Shown here: in pieces, positions 52,214-60,531 of the stretch | Position numbering within the stretch: position 1 is the stretch's first letter | Layout: every line of letters starts with the position of its first letter | Assembly: GCA_004292855.1 (NCBI GenBank) | Contig: RDXN01000077.1 | Location: 33,975 to 97,974 of the forward strand | Direction: 5' to 3' | Length of the DNA stretch: 64,000 nt | Source: Cytophagales bacterium | GTDB taxonomy: Bacteria > Bacteroidota > Bacteroidia > Cytophagales > Spirosomataceae | Notes under the pieces: model-generated | The model's input: only the letters and a program-made list of their open reading frames with translations | Databases searched by the model: none | What the model was told of the DNA's origin: nothing | Position numbers and translations under genes: made by a program

Positions 52214-52517
52214 CTACTGCCTCACATAATTGGCCACTGCCTCCACAACTAATTGGTTGAGAGACAGCCCTTTCTCTAAGGATACAAGAGAAGCCTGACG
52301 ATGTAATTCTGGTTTCATTCGTACGTTGAATGTCCCTCCGAAGTGCTTCTCCGGTTGTTTGCCCATTTCCTGGCAAAATTCTACGTACTCATCAACTGCC
52401 TCTTTGAAAGCAGTTTCCAACTCATCGACGCTTGTGCCCTCATACGTCACCAGATCAGTAATCAGTTCGAGCTTGCCGTGAAAAACCCTATCTTCAGCAA
52501 TAATCTTTATATTTCAT
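52214..52517 (-). pseudogene. HicB-like antitoxin, frame broken near the start
   Basis: The frame ending at 52214 carries AEDRVFHGKLELITDLVTYEG, written here only in part, then GTSVDELETAFKEAVDEYVEFC and a ribbon-helix-helix tail (FNVRMKPELHRQASLVSLEK). The natural start is the ATG at 52517 (MKYKDYC), the usual HicB opening, but that frame meets TGA after seven codons and lies one frame off. A short deletion or indel after KDY explains this. A GTG at 52450 could start a shortened antitoxin that keeps the DNA-binding part but lacks the HicA-facing N-terminus. Confidence 0.75.
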
Positions 52518-52564
52518 CACGTTTTCCATAAACATAGTCGATAATAACCCTTTGCGAATAGCCA

Positions 52565-52816
52565 CTACGCATGTTTCAATAATAGCTCTTTGAGTTCTCG
52601 TATCACATACATTTTCACGATTGTTCCCGGATGGGGCTTGTGGAAATGTATGACCTGCTTTGTTGATTCGTTGAAGAACTTCCGTCTGCTCCCTCCAGTT
52701 TTTCCAGTTTGTTTTTCCTCAAAACCGTAGAAGCCTAGTAACCGCATAAGCTCATCCCAAGTGAAATCTTTAGGACTACCATTTAAACGCTTGACCAGCT
52801 TGTCTTTTGCACTCAT
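52565..52816 (-). CDS. hicA: HicA-family mRNA interferase toxin
   Basis: An 83-residue toxin starting MSAKDKLVKRLNGSPKDFTW. The dsRBD-like fold is shown by TWDELMRLLGFYGFEEK, GSRRKFFNE and the active-site strand VIHFHKPHPG with the catalytic His. It would cleave mRNAs independently of the ribosome. The frame is intact and it lies upstream of the damaged hicB on the same strand, 47 bp away. The 139 bp upstream show no other gene. Confidence 0.88.
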   Translation of the reverse strand: MSAKDKLVKRLNGSPKDFTWDELMRLLGFYGFEEKQTGKTGGSRRKFFNESTKQVIHFHKPHPGTIVKMYVIRELKELLLKHA

Positions 52817-52955
52817 TGTTGAATCGATTGTTACGACGCAATTAGTATTTTATCGTTCTGATTACTTGTCTAAGTGCAAAAATGCAACTGAAATATAGTT
52901 GCAAATATAGTCCTGTTTTTCAAGTTGTCAAGTATATATAGGTATGAAACACGAC

Positions 52956-53744
52956 CTACATAAACGAACTCATAGCGGCCTCGTTAGCTAGCTCCTCGGC
53001 GTGGTCTTTGCCCAGATACCGGTCGATGATCGAGTGGGCTATGTACAAAACAGGCGTCAGCAAAATGGCCGTGGTGAATTTGTAGATGTAGTTGATGAGA
53101 GCCACGGCAAACACCTGCGCCATCGACCAGTTGCCGAATACGTAAAAGGCAATAAACAGGACCACGAAGCTGTCGATCAGTTGCGAGACGAGCGTGGAGC
53201 CGGTGGCCCGAAGCCAGATTTTGCGGCTCCCCGTGATCTTGCGCAGGTACTGGAACACCGATGCGTCCAGCAGTTGCCCAATCAGAAACGCCGTAAGCGA
53301 ACCCACAATAATGCCCATGCCCTGACGGAAAATCATCCCAAACGCATTGTCGATGTTGATCGCATTACCTGCGGGGTCTTTGGCGTTCACGTCGAGCCAG
53401 AATTGGGCCGGGGGGAGGGTTGTAACGGCGTAGATAATCAGGAAGGAATAGGCGATAAACCCGACGGTCATAAACGAGATGCGCCGGACCCCCGCTTTGC
53501 CGAAATACTCGTTGATGATGTCGGAGGTGATAAACACGAATGGCCAGATCACCGCCCCCGCCGTGAGGTTGAAATCGAGAGCAAAGTTATCGAGCAGATG
53601 AATTTGCGCGGGGGGAACACCCAGCAACGTTTCGCCCGAAAAAATCTTGACGCCGATGATCTCGGCAACGAGCGCGTTGGTCAGAAATACCGCGCTGAGG
53701 AAAATGTAGAGATTGGTCTTTTTGTTAGTAAAAGAGTAGTTCAT
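52956..53744 (-). CDS. VUT/YhhQ-family queuosine precursor transporter
   Basis: A 262-residue membrane protein with about six helices; ATG 53744 (MNYSFTNKKTNLYIFLSAVFLTN) is the likely start because longer frames only read into the palindrome. Family marks: VAEIIGVKIF, VIWPFVFITSDIINEYFG, RQGMGIIVGSLTAFLIGQLLDASVFQYLR and VSQLIDSFVVLFIAFYV. YhhQ members import preQ0 or preQ1. A pterin gene pair is encoded 1.5 kb away, but no preQ1 riboswitch is visible in the leader. Confidence 0.9.
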   Translation of the reverse strand: MNYSFTNKKTNLYIFLSAVFLTNALVAEIIGVKIFSGETLLGVPPAQIHLLDNFALDFNLTAGAVIWPFVFITSDIINEYFGKAGVRRISFMTVGFIAYSFLIIYAVTTLPPAQFWLDVNAKDPAGNAINIDNAFGMIFRQGMGIIVGSLTAFLIGQLLDASVFQYLRKITGSRKIWLRATGSTLVSQLIDSFVVLFIAFYVFGNWSMAQVFAVALINYIYKFTTAILLTPVLYIAHSIIDRYLGKDHAEELANEAAMSSFM

Positions 53745-53764
53745 GGTGGTTATGATTGTGTTTA

Positions 53765-53918
53765 AAAAAAGCTGACGCATGAGGCCTTCGACTGCGCGTC
53801 CCGGACAAGCTCAGGCTGACAGGTAACTTGTGAGCTGTTAACATAATAGATTCAAGTTCGGGGTCAGCCTGAGCTTGTCCGGGACGCGCAGTCGAAGGCC
53901 TCATGCGTCAGCTTTTTT
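53765..53918. repeat. 154-bp element with perfect 56-bp inverted arms
   Basis: Arms 53765-53820 and 53863-53918 are exact reverse complements (starting AAAAAAGCTGACGCATGAGG) around a 42-bp AT-richer centre. It lies downstream of the Gfo/Idh gene, 10 bp after its stop codon, and upstream of the YhhQ gene. It could terminate the former. It is the longest perfect palindrome in the window and shows no sequence similarity to the 17996/40230 family. Confidence 0.93.
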
Positions 53919-53927
53919 AATACTGTC

Positions 53928-54938
53928 TCAAACAAACCAATTCGGCATTTCAACCTCCTCACCCCAGGCCCCAAGCGAGGCCTTAGCAACGGCGTATACC
54001 AGGCTAATGGCTAAGGCGTGGCGTGTGTCAGTTGGCGTTATGGTTTTGTTTGACAAGGCTCTCTTTAATGCACTTAGCGCGTCCTGTCCGACTTCAGGTG
54101 TTGGCAGAGCAACAGACTTATTATCTAGTGTAAGCAACTCGTTGTCTTCGACCCACAGGCCGCGAGTCCCCTGTACGTGGTAGTCCCGGTTGTAAGGACG
54201 GTTTCCTTTTAAATCTTTATACACCGTAACTGCTTGCCCACTAGAACATTGCAAGTTGATTGTAAGCACCTCGCCTAATTCATAGTGTTTCTCAATCACG
54301 CCATTCTGCCGCCCAGTTTCAACAGAAGAGGCTTCGTGCAGTCCCCACGATTGCGAGACCGACGCATTCAGACTGGTGAACCGATTTGTTTGGTTGATAC
54401 CGAGCCAACCGAGCGTTGGGCCGAGGCCATTTGTGGGCGACTCGGTGCCGCACTGCACGGAGGTGATTTCGCCAAATTTGCCCCCCTCAACCAGCTCTGA
54501 AATCGCTTGTACCTTAGCATTGATTTGATCTTCGTCGAGCAACAGGCAAGGCGTTTGGGTGCGCTCGAATGTCTGAGCAAGGAGTTGAAGTTGTCCGGTG
54601 GTTTGCCCGACTGGCCCTGTGAAGGCAGTAATGCGGCCTGCTTTCATGGCTGCCACTGCGATGGAAACTCGCCTTGCAGGGGCTACGTCGACCACAAGCG
54701 CGTCAATATCGTCGCGTTGGAGCAGGTGCCGAAAGGCAGCATCGTTCAACGAATCGAGGTGTAGGGTTGCCGCAAACGACCCTCCTTCCGAGTTGGCCAG
54801 AGAAACACACGAATCGGTCAGGTAGGCCAATCGGACAGCTTGTGGGCTGGTATTCCCAAAAACGGCAGTCGAAAACAACGAAAGACCAACGCCCGATAGC
54901 GTTGTGGTGCGGATAAACGAACGTCGGGATGTCTGCAT
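53928..54938 (-). CDS. Gfo/Idh/MocA-like protein with Tat signal, degenerate active site
   Basis: A 336-residue protein starting MQTSRRSFIRTTTLSGVGLS, a twin-arginine signal. The Rossmann half shows VRLAYLTDS, DDIDALVVDVAPARRVSIAVAAMKAG and the C-terminal domain resembles Gfo/Idh proteins (GLHEASSVETG, YHVQGTRGLWVEDN). The usual EKP motif after the Rossmann fold reads AFTGPVGQTTGQL, so the catalytic Lys appears to be lost. Probably periplasmic; may be a non-catalytic relative. Confidence 0.8.
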   Translation of the reverse strand: MQTSRRSFIRTTTLSGVGLSLFSTAVFGNTSPQAVRLAYLTDSCVSLANSEGGSFAATLHLDSLNDAAFRHLLQRDDIDALVVDVAPARRVSIAVAAMKAGRITAFTGPVGQTTGQLQLLAQTFERTQTPCLLLDEDQINAKVQAISELVEGGKFGEITSVQCGTESPTNGLGPTLGWLGINQTNRFTSLNASVSQSWGLHEASSVETGRQNGVIEKHYELGEVLTINLQCSSGQAVTVYKDLKGNRPYNRDYHVQGTRGLWVEDNELLTLDNKSVALPTPEVGQDALSALKRALSNKTITPTDTRHALAISLVYAVAKASLGAWGEEVEMPNWFV

Positions 54939-55234
54939 GGTTGTTGGTGTTGAGCGTTTTACAAAAGAAGCAAAAAAAGGCCGCTTCGAATGGGTATAGA
55001 CCGTAATTTTTACAAAGGGAACAAGGACGATTTTGTTTAGGTTATGGAGGTGATTGACGAATTGGCCTGTTTAATCTTTTTTGATAAAAGTTGAACAAAA
55101 TAGACAAAACGCCCGTTTTTTAATCGATAGGCACCTACTGATGGGCGTTAAGTGAATACCCGCCCTACGGCTTGCATGTGTTGTACACAGACTTTGTAAC
55201 GACATGCCTACCGCTTACTGATTGCTACGTGAAC
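54939..55234. other. Intergenic region between Gfo/Idh-like and PTPS genes
   Basis: About 300 bp without a credible gene. It holds a hairpin-capable pair, AACGCCC (55098 region) and GGGCGTT (55143 region), and presumably the divergent promoters. No riboswitch fold was recognised. Confidence 0.5.
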
Positions 55235-55657
55235 ATGACGCAAAATCAACGGGTTACGGTGTTTCGTAAGGAACACTTCAACGCGGCCCATCGTTTAAAT
55301 AATCCGAACTGGTCGGACGAAAAAAACGAGCGGGTCTACGGAAAATGCAACAATTTTAATTACCACGGACACAACTACGACCTGATTGTTCAGGTGACGG
55401 GCGAGGTCGATCCTGAAACGGGTTATGTAATCGATATGAAAGTGCTCAGCGACGTTATCAAAGAGCATGTTACAGACCGTTTCGACCACAAGAATCTCAA
55501 TCTGGATACCGAGGAATTTCGGGATCTCAACCCCTCTGCTGAGAATATTGCGATTGTCATTTACAACCTAATCCGCGAACAACTCGATCCGACGCTGGAT
55601 CTGCGCGTACGTCTCTATGAAACTGAACGGAACTTCGTTGAATACCCTGCCGCTTAA
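55235..55657 (+). CDS. 6-pyruvoyl-tetrahydropterin synthase family enzyme (PTPS/QueD)
   Basis: A 140-residue enzyme from ATG 55235 (MTQNQRVTVFRKEHFNAAHRL). Zinc ligands are His in FNAAHRL and HGH in YGKCNNFNYHGHNYD; the catalytic Cys precedes them as C-x5-HGH, the spacing seen in biopterin-type PTPS, while QueD usually has C-x3-HGH. Acidic residues sit in DHKNLNLD and YETERNFVEY. It uses the FolE product dihydroneopterin triphosphate. The next gene, folE, overlaps its end by 41 bp. Confidence 0.92.
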   Translation: MTQNQRVTVFRKEHFNAAHRLNNPNWSDEKNERVYGKCNNFNYHGHNYDLIVQVTGEVDPETGYVIDMKVLSDVIKEHVTDRFDHKNLNLDTEEFRDLNPSAENIAIVIYNLIREQLDPTLDLRVRLYETERNFVEYPAA

Positions 55658-56357
55658 CGGAAACGGGAACGGCAAACACTACCATCATCATGATGATGAA
55701 GGCTTTACGGACCTGCTAACGGACGAAATGGGTGAGTCGCACGCGTCGACTTCGCTCGAAACACCCCTGCGCGAAGACGCGTTTCAACTCGATGATGATC
55801 TTAAAATTGAGCTGATCGAGAAGCATTTTCGCGAGATTATGAATATCCTAGGCCTCGACCTGACCGACGACAGTCTGAAAGGATCGCCCCGGCGCGTGGC
55901 TAAGATGTACGTAAAAGAAACGTTTAGCGGGTTGAATCCGGCCAACAAACCGTTGCCAACCCTGTTCGAGAACAAGTTTCAGTACAACCAAATGCTCGTT
56001 GAAAAGGACATCACGGTGCATTCGTATTGCGAGCACCATTTTGTCCCGATCATGGGCCGCGCACACGTTGCGTATATATCTAGCGGTAAGGTGATCGGCC
56101 TCTCGAAACTGAACCGGATTGTGCAGTTTTTTGCGAAACGCCCGCAGGTTCAGGAACGCCTGACGATGCAGATTGCCAATGAGTTGCGGCAGGTGCTGGA
56201 AACCGACGACGTGGCTGTGATTATCGACGCTAGGCACCTGTGTGTATCGACGCGGGGCGTGAACGACGTACACTCCTCAACCGTTACGGCCGCTTACCAC
56301 GGTAAATTTGAAGACGAAGCCACCCGGCAAGAGTTGCTGCGGTACATTGGACAGTGA
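55617..56357 (+). CDS. folE: GTP cyclohydrolase I
   Basis: A 246-residue enzyme that converts GTP to 7,8-dihydroneopterin triphosphate, the first step of folate, biopterin and queuosine synthesis. Catalytic core: LKGSPRRVAKMYVKE, HSYCEHHFVPIMGRAHVAYI (zinc Cys and His), LSKLNRIVQFFAKRPQVQERL and DARHLCVSTRGV (second zinc Cys). The first ~55 residues are an unusual low-complexity leader (NGNGNGKHYHHHDDEG). The start overlaps the upstream pterin gene by 41 bp in another frame; ATG 55728 is a possible shorter start. Confidence 0.96.
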   Translation: MKLNGTSLNTLPLNGNGNGKHYHHHDDEGFTDLLTDEMGESHASTSLETPLREDAFQLDDDLKIELIEKHFREIMNILGLDLTDDSLKGSPRRVAKMYVKETFSGLNPANKPLPTLFENKFQYNQMLVEKDITVHSYCEHHFVPIMGRAHVAYISSGKVIGLSKLNRIVQFFAKRPQVQERLTMQIANELRQVLETDDVAVIIDARHLCVSTRGVNDVHSSTVTAAYHGKFEDEATRQELLRYIGQ

Positions 56358-56365
56358 ACAACGAA

Positions 56366-56450
56366 CAGAGAACAAGGAACAGTAAAACAACTACGTGTTA
56401 AACTCAGTTAGATTTTTTACTGATCGTTGATCGCTGAAATCTGTTCTCTG
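56366..56450. repeat. Word-type inverted repeat after folE
   Basis: CAGAGAACA (56366-56374) pairs with TGTTCTCTG (56442-56450); the surroundings repeat GAACA and TGATCG words. It is weaker than the other inverted repeats but of the same word-built type as 30511-30581. Confidence 0.5.
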
Positions 56451-56455
56451 ATACT

Positions 56456-57154
56456 ATGCAAGGCAAAAATATTTTGATCGTAGGAGCCAGTTCGGGCATT
56501 GGGCACGCACTGGCTCTTGCTTTACAGGCGCAGGGTGCCACCCTGTTCACGGCGGGCCGTCGCCAACCCGAGGGCGTTCAATCAACCCACATGCACTGGG
56601 ATGTTGCGGGCCAACCGGCATCGGAAGCCCTGAACCAGTTACCCGACATATTACACGGGCTGGTATATTCTCCCGGCACCATTAACCTGAAACCATTTCA
56701 GCGGCTGGAGGTGCAGGATTACCGAAGCGATCTGGAAATAAACGTGTTAGGAGCCGTTGCTGCCATCCACGCGGCTTATGCCCCCCTGAAAAAGTCTAAG
56801 GGGGCCAGTATTGTGTTGTTCAGCACGGTTGCGGCCAAGCTGGGGATGGGCTTGCACTCGTCGGTGTCGGTAGCGAAATCGGCCGTGGAGGGGCTTACGA
56901 AAGCCCTGGCTGCTGAGTTTGCGCCCTACAACATGCGCGTGAACGCCGTTGCGCCCTCGCTCACCGACACCCCCCTGGCCGATTTTTTGCTGGCGGGCGA
57001 CAAGCGCGACGCAGCCAACAAACGCCACCCGCTCAACCGCGTAGGCACCCCCGACGACATCGCCGGTATGGCGGCTTATTTATTGTCGGACGGGGCGTCG
57101 TGGATTACAGGGCAGGTGATTGGTGTTGATGGTGGTATGGGTAGTCTGAAATAA
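56456..57154 (+). CDS. SDR-family protein lacking the canonical tyrosine
   Basis: A 232-residue SDR: cofactor motif VGASSGIGHALALAL, YSPGTIN, Ser in VLFSTVAAK, then SVSVAKSAVEGL where the Tyr of YxxxK is Val, while Lys is kept. The C-terminal NAVAPSLTDTPLADFL and GQVIGVDGGMG are normal. Related proteins with this substitution occur in Bacteroidota, so it may be a distinct subgroup with altered chemistry rather than decay. It converges with the glycosyltransferase gene, overlapping by 50 bp. Confidence 0.88.
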   Translation: MQGKNILIVGASSGIGHALALALQAQGATLFTAGRRQPEGVQSTHMHWDVAGQPASEALNQLPDILHGLVYSPGTINLKPFQRLEVQDYRSDLEINVLGAVAAIHAAYAPLKKSKGASIVLFSTVAAKLGMGLHSSVSVAKSAVEGLTKALAAEFAPYNMRVNAVAPSLTDTPLADFLLAGDKRDAANKRHPLNRVGTPDDIAGMAAYLLSDGASWITGQVIGVDGGMGSLK

Positions 57155-58274
57155 CGAGTTCGTCGCTGGTGAGGGCAGCGGGATGTTCCGATTCTGCTGC
57201 CCGCGTCAGAGCCGATAAAAATAGGAAATACCCCTGCTCGTACCAGCCGCGAAACTGCTGGCTGGCCTGCTGGTTGTAGGTAGGCAGGTAGCGTAGTAAC
57301 CGGTTTAGGTCAAACGAATGCGAGGCCAGTCCCACACCGGCGCGTTGCCCGTCGAGGGCGTTGCCCATTTGCTCGTAGTGATTCGGTTGCGGAATCATCA
57401 GGACGGGTTTACCCAAATATAGAGCCTCGCAGAGCGACTCGAAACCCGCCGTCGAAACCACCGCCCGACAGCGTTCCATAGCCTCCAGATATCGTTTTCC
57501 GTCGATTCGGTGATACGTCAGCGTGTCGTCGAATTGTTGCTCTTGTTCCTTAACGCCTGAGTGGAAGTAGTGGATTGGCACATCGGGGCGGTCTCGGTGG
57601 GCTTCCAGAACCTCGCTTTGCAGACCGGGCTGCGTGGTGTAGGCGAGCACAAACGGTTCGTCCACGGGGTTCAGTTCGGTGACCTCCTGCCGCAACAGGG
57701 GCGGTACTACCCGTAGTTTTTCCTGCGGAACGTCGGCCTGCTGATCGAACGAAAGGCCGAGCCGTTCGTAGGCGCAAAACGAGGTAGCCCGCACGAGCCA
57801 CTTAAACGTCAGCCGCTGTAGCCATCGGCCTTTGGGCAGCGGGAACTCGGGGTGGAGTGTCAGGTACTGATGGGCTACGCAGACCATTGGCGAAGGCAGG
57901 TCGTATAGTGCGTAGGTAAGGCCGCCGAGCAACTCAAAGAAATTGACAACAACGTCGGGCTGTTCGTGCCGGATGGCGTCGCGAAGTTGGCGCATACTGT
58001 GGCGATACCGTTTCCAGGAACCCATAGACCGGCGCAGGGTGGTGGGTACATTGAGGGCGTTGGTGCGGGGGCAGTAGACCAGTCCCGGCCCTTCGAGCGG
58101 ATGGATAGGAGCCGTGAATTGATCCGAAAAAAAGGAAGCAACGGGGCGGTTTTCGGTTACGCTTACCCAGGCACCAATCACCGAATGGCCTGCTTTTTGG
58201 AGAATTTGAGCCAACGAGATAGCCTGCGTTAAATGGCCCCGGCCTTCACCCTGAACAATAAACAAGACACGCAT
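57105..58274 (-). CDS. Glycosyltransferase, MurG/GT-B-like
   Basis: A 389-residue GT-B enzyme. The N-terminus VLFIVQGEGRGHLTQAISLAQIL is a typical acceptor-binding G-x-GH start, and VVSTAGFESLCEALYLGKPVLMIPQPNHYEQMGNA is the nucleotide-sugar-binding half shared with MurG-type enzymes (written here in two overlapping motifs). It is 3 bp from the upstream LpxH-like gene and likely in the same operon, suggesting glycolipid or envelope sugar synthesis. The last ~50 bp overlap the convergent SDR gene. Confidence 0.9.
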   Translation of the reverse strand: MRVLFIVQGEGRGHLTQAISLAQILQKAGHSVIGAWVSVTENRPVASFFSDQFTAPIHPLEGPGLVYCPRTNALNVPTTLRRSMGSWKRYRHSMRQLRDAIRHEQPDVVVNFFELLGGLTYALYDLPSPMVCVAHQYLTLHPEFPLPKGRWLQRLTFKWLVRATSFCAYERLGLSFDQQADVPQEKLRVVPPLLRQEVTELNPVDEPFVLAYTTQPGLQSEVLEAHRDRPDVPIHYFHSGVKEQEQQFDDTLTYHRIDGKRYLEAMERCRAVVSTAGFESLCEALYLGKPVLMIPQPNHYEQMGNALDGQRAGVGLASHSFDLNRLLRYLPTYNQQASQQFRGWYEQGYFLFLSALTRAAESEHPAALTSDELVISDYPYHHQHQSPAL

Positions 58275-58277
58275 GGA

Positions 58278-59081
58278 TTAACGGGAAGTTAGTGAAGTAA
58301 CAGATTCTTGTTTCTCTTTGCGGGGGGCAAGTTCAAGATCGCTGGCGTAATAAATCAGGCTCCAGTGGCCCTCATAATCCTCAACCAACGCGCTCAGCGA
58401 CTCCACCCAGTCGCCGGAGTTCATATACGTAACCTCGCCAAACTGCCGGATCGCTGCTTGATGGATGTGTCCACAGATAACCCCGTCGCAGCCACGGGCA
58501 CGGGCCAGTTCAGTTAGTTTCTCCTCAAAGTCAGAGACGTAGTTGACCGCCAGTTTGATGCGTTGTTTTACCTGTTGCGAAAGGGAGTAGTAGGGCAAAC
58601 CCCGCCAGGTTCGGTACTGATTGTACTGTTTGTTTAGCCAGAGCAGGAACGTATACCCCACATCGCCCAGGTGGGCCAGCCACTTCATTTGGGCCGTGAT
58701 GGAGTCGAACACGTCGCCATGAGTGATATAGTACTGTTTGTTATTGCTTTTGAGGACATAATCTTTCTGGATAGAGAAATTTTTTCCCACCTTCATGGGC
58801 ATAATCTGATCCAGAAAGTCATCGTGGTTCCCTCGCAGGTAAATCACCTTAGTATCGTAGTGGATGATCTGTTTCAGGACGGCTTTGAAAAAGGCGGTGT
58901 GTTTCTTTTTCCAGGTGCCGTATTGTCGAAGTTGCCAGCCGTCGATGATGTCGCCGTTAAGGATGAGTTTCTGACAGGAATAGGTTTTTAGGAAATCGGT
59001 AACTTCTTTGGCTTTGGAGCCACTGGTACCGAGGTGGAGGTCCGAGAGGACGATGGTTCGGAAACTCGGTCTGGTTTGCAT
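58278..59081 (-). CDS. UDP-2,3-diacylglucosamine diphosphatase-like metallophosphoesterase
   Basis: A 267-residue metallophosphoesterase with the full metal set: LSDLHLGTSG, LILNGDIIDGWQL, LRGNHDDFLD, ITHGDVFD and VICGHIHQAAI. The family includes LpxH of lipid A synthesis and relatives of broader specificity. It is the upstream gene of the pair with the glycosyltransferase (gap 3 bp). An envelope-lipid role fits both genes but is not proven. Confidence 0.92.
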   Translation of the reverse strand: MQTRPSFRTIVLSDLHLGTSGSKAKEVTDFLKTYSCQKLILNGDIIDGWQLRQYGTWKKKHTAFFKAVLKQIIHYDTKVIYLRGNHDDFLDQIMPMKVGKNFSIQKDYVLKSNNKQYYITHGDVFDSITAQMKWLAHLGDVGYTFLLWLNKQYNQYRTWRGLPYYSLSQQVKQRIKLAVNYVSDFEEKLTELARARGCDGVICGHIHQAAIRQFGEVTYMNSGDWVESLSALVEDYEGHWSLIYYASDLELAPRKEKQESVTSLTSR

Positions 59082-59181
59082 GGACGAAAGTAGTGTGCTT
59101 ACGTTACCTGGTGTTTACCAAACCATTATGGTATTGCTATATTTTAATGAAGAACTTTATGATTAATTAATACAATAGTTA

Positions 59182-60531
59182 CTACCCTCTGAGCAAATTC
59201 CCAAACCAGTGGCCCGACCCTTTTATGGTCCGCTTTTGCGTAGGATAATCAATATAGACCAGCCCAAACCGGGGTCGATACCCCTCGGCCCATTCAAAAT
59301 TGTCGGTTAGCGACCAGGCGAAATAACCACCCACGTTCAGGCCTTCCTGTTTCGCCCGGAGAATGGCTCCGAGGTATTGCTCGTAAAAAGCAATTCGCTG
59401 CGGGTCGTGTACCGCCCCGTTTTGCACGTGATCCTCAAAAGCGGCCCCGTTTTCGGTAATCAAAATCTGGGGCATGTTCGGGTATTCACTAAACTGCCGG
59501 ATAATCCGGTAAATGCCCTCTGGATACACTTCCCAACCCATTTGGGTGGTTTGGTGGATGCCCCGTTGGCGGGGTGTTACTTCTTTGGCCCACAGATACG
59601 GCACGCGCCAACTGTGGCGTACCACCATGCGGAAGTAGTTCTGAAGACCAATAAAATCGAAGTCGAAGGCGGCCCGCTGCATGTCGCCGAGGTGAGCGCA
59701 CCCCTTTATGAGGTGTTGCAGTAGCGGCACTTCTTCCAAGGGGTAGCCCATACCGAGGACCGGTTCGATAAAGAGCCGGTTGCCCAGGGCGTTGATCAGG
59801 CTGGTGGCCTTCAGGTCGCGGAGGGAGTTGGTGTGTGGGTCGAAGGGGGCACAGAATAGGGTAGTGCCGATTTTGGCGTTGGGGACGTTGCGCCGGGTAA
59901 TGCGCCCCCCCTCAGCCTGACACAAAACGGCGTGGTGAACCGCCCGCATGGTGTCGCCGATGCTCCGCCGACCGGGTGCGTGGAAACCGGCAAAATAGCC
60001 CGCAGCCGTAAATACGGTGGGTTCGTTCAGCACCATCCAGTGTTTCACCTTGTGGCCAAACGCTTTCGTACAGCAGTCGACGAACTCCGAAAACCAGCGG
60101 ACAATGTTCCGGTTGGTCCAGCCACCTCGACTGTCGAGGACTTGCGGCAAGTCCCAATGATAGAGCGTCACCCAGGGTTCGATACCGTGCTGTAGGCAGG
60201 TGTCGATCACACGGTCGTAGAAAGCCAGCCCTTTTTCGTTCACGCGGCCCGTGCCCTCGGGCATGATGCGCGACCACGAGAGAGAAAACCGAAAGGCGGA
60301 AAACCCCATGCTCTTAAGCAACAGGATATCTTCTTCGTAGCGGTGGTAGAAATCGCAGGCGATATCGCCGTTGGCGCGGGGTTTCCCGAAGTAGGATTTC
60401 TGGTGAGTAAATGTGTCCCAGATACTGGGTCCACGCCCGTCGAGGTCGTGTGCTCCCTCAATTTGATAGGCGGCTGAAGCAGCCCCCCAAACGAACTCGT
60501 CGCCAAAGTCATGGCGCGTAAAAGTAGACAT
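59182..60531 (-). CDS. GH1 family beta-glucosidase
   Basis: A 449-residue glycoside hydrolase family 1 enzyme; start ATG 60531 (MSTFTRHDFGDEFVWGAASAAYQIEG). The acid/base Glu is in LNEPTVF and the nucleophile Glu in ILITENGAAF; GRGPSIWDTF, YHWDLPQVL and FAWSLTDNFEWAEGY are further family blocks. No signal peptide, so cytoplasmic hydrolysis of beta-glucosides or related sugars is likely. A longer frame upstream to 60618 was rejected as it adds an unconserved leader. Confidence 0.96.
   Translation of the reverse strand: MSTFTRHDFGDEFVWGAASAAYQIEGAHDLDGRGPSIWDTFTHQKSYFGKPRANGDIACDFYHRYEEDILLLKSMGFSAFRFSLSWSRIMPEGTGRVNEKGLAFYDRVIDTCLQHGIEPWVTLYHWDLPQVLDSRGGWTNRNIVRWFSEFVDCCTKAFGHKVKHWMVLNEPTVFTAAGYFAGFHAPGRRSIGDTMRAVHHAVLCQAEGGRITRRNVPNAKIGTTLFCAPFDPHTNSLRDLKATSLINALGNRLFIEPVLGMGYPLEEVPLLQHLIKGCAHLGDMQRAAFDFDFIGLQNYFRMVVRHSWRVPYLWAKEVTPRQRGIHQTTQMGWEVYPEGIYRIIRQFSEYPNMPQILITENGAAFEDHVQNGAVHDPQRIAFYEQYLGAILRAKQEGLNVGGYFAWSLTDNFEWAEGYRPRFGLVYIDYPTQKRTIKGSGHWFGNLLRG

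Noticed and set aside
53745..53780. Longer N-terminus for the YhhQ-type transporter
   Set aside because: It reads into the arm of the 154-bp palindrome; the ATG at 53744 fits the family start.
54939..55234. preQ1 or other riboswitch before the PTPS gene
   Set aside because: I see only a simple GCCC/GGGC pair with a long loop; none of the known conserved riboswitch cores is recognisable.
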